5,941 bases of DNA from Campylobacterota bacterium (GTDB lineage Bacteria; Campylobacterota; Campylobacteria; Campylobacterales; JALSKU01): NCBI GenBank assembly GCA_013153915.1, contig JAADDL010000064.1:1-5941 (forward strand). Direction: 5' to 3'. Positions 5,801 to 5,941 of this stretch are shown in pieces. Positions within the stretch are counted from its first letter, which is position 1. Every line of letters starts with the position of its first letter. A model generated the notes under the pieces. It saw nothing but the letters and a program-made list of their open reading frames with translations, was not told the DNA's origin and ran no database searches. A program made the position numbers and the translations under genes.

Positions 5801-5852
5801 GCTATCAAAAGTGTGAAGCCGTATAGAGTTCAGATAGCATGAAAACTATACG
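5801..5852 (-). other. ssrA: tmRNA pseudoknot following the tag frame (PK2-like)
   Basis: Stem 1 pairs CGTATAG (5846-5852) with CTATACG (5820-5826), 7 bp. Stem 2 pairs GCTATC in the loop (5833-5838) with GATAGC (5801-5806), 6 bp. Confidence 0.85.
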
Positions 5853-5862
5853 ACTGACCTGA

Positions 5863-5904
5863 TTACGCTACAGCGAGCGCAGGTCTGTAATCTGTATTGT
5901 TTGC
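5863..5904 (-). other. ssrA: tmRNA tag reading frame (ANNTDYRPALAVA)
   Basis: The resume codon is read as GCA (5904-5902) and the frame runs 13 codons to TAA (5865-5863). Together with the alanine carried by tmRNA itself the added tag would be AANNTDYRPALAVA. The hydrophobic, alanine-rich end fits recognition by ClpXP-type proteases. The resume codon is set by analogy with other tmRNAs, which also begin with Ala-Asn. Confidence 0.88.
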
Positions 5905-5941
5905 GTTTATTTTTAACGGAAAAGTTTTACGGTATTTTCAG

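Larger units (their letters stand above)
5635..5941 (-). ncRNA. ssrA: tmRNA (transfer-messenger RNA), 5' end outside window
   Basis: tmRNA rescues ribosomes stalled on broken messages: its tRNA-like part enters the A site charged with alanine, then its short reading frame adds a degradation tag. The 3' end is encoded as CCA (5637-5635). A T-arm is visible with stem AGGGG/CCCCT (5646-5650 with 5658-5662) and a TTCAATT loop. Upstream are three H-type pseudoknots (5705-5756, 5760-5797, 5801-5852) and a GACCTG/CAGGTC helix around the end of the tag frame. The tag is ANNTDYRPALAVA followed by TAA. About 307 bases are present; from typical lengths near 350-360, roughly the first 50 bases, including the 5' acceptor strand and D-like arm, lie beyond the right edge. 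Both the tag and the structures identify it securely. It acts in the cytoplasm with SmpB. Confidence 0.97.

Noticed and set aside
5435..5816. Open frames across the lipoprotein start and tmRNA on both strands
   Set aside because: They run through structured tmRNA sequence and the lipoprotein signal peptide, both firmly identified.
1..5941. CRISPR array, insertion sequence or integrase attachment duplication near ssrA
   Set aside because: ssrA is a frequent integration site, but no repeated ssrA 3' end, integrase, transposase or regularly spaced repeat is visible in the window.

Overview
The window looks like chromosomal DNA from a Campylobacterota (epsilonproteobacterial) species. The supporting signs are an AT-rich composition with many ATA and AGA codons, a histidine kinase with the H-box HQWRQPL that is common in that phylum, and an ssrA gene with a short ANN-type tag. 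I cannot name the genus. All of the coding content belongs to recognisable families except one small lipoprotein.

Layout. Positions 1-2481 (minus strand) carry a tripartite TRAP transporter operon read dctP -> dctQ -> dctM; dctM runs off the left edge. Positions 2623-3300 (minus) encode an OmpR-type response regulator. The divergent gene at 3393-4970 (plus) encodes a membrane histidine kinase with a periplasmic Cache sensor. Positions 5062-5619 (minus) encode a lysine-rich lipoprotein of unknown function. Positions 5635-5941 (minus) are the 3' part of tmRNA (ssrA), including the whole tag reading frame, three pseudoknots and the 3' half of the tRNA-like domain; its 5' end is beyond the window.

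How the genes may work together. The kinase probably senses a small organic anion in the periplasm and phosphorylates the regulator, which controls uptake of the same or a related compound by the TRAP transporter. Two direct repeats with an 11-bp period lie upstream of dctP and between regulator and kinase. They have the geometry bound by OmpR/PhoB-family regulators and are candidate operators; this is inference.

Points worth a second look: a ~100-residue cytoplasmic coiled-coil tail on DctQ; a minus-strand intrinsic terminator built into the last codons of the kinase gene; a lipoprotein gene with a TTG start whose ribosome binding site begins 5 nt after the tmRNA CCA end; and a compact imperfect palindrome over the regulator stop codon. 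I did not find a clearly new multi-gene system here.
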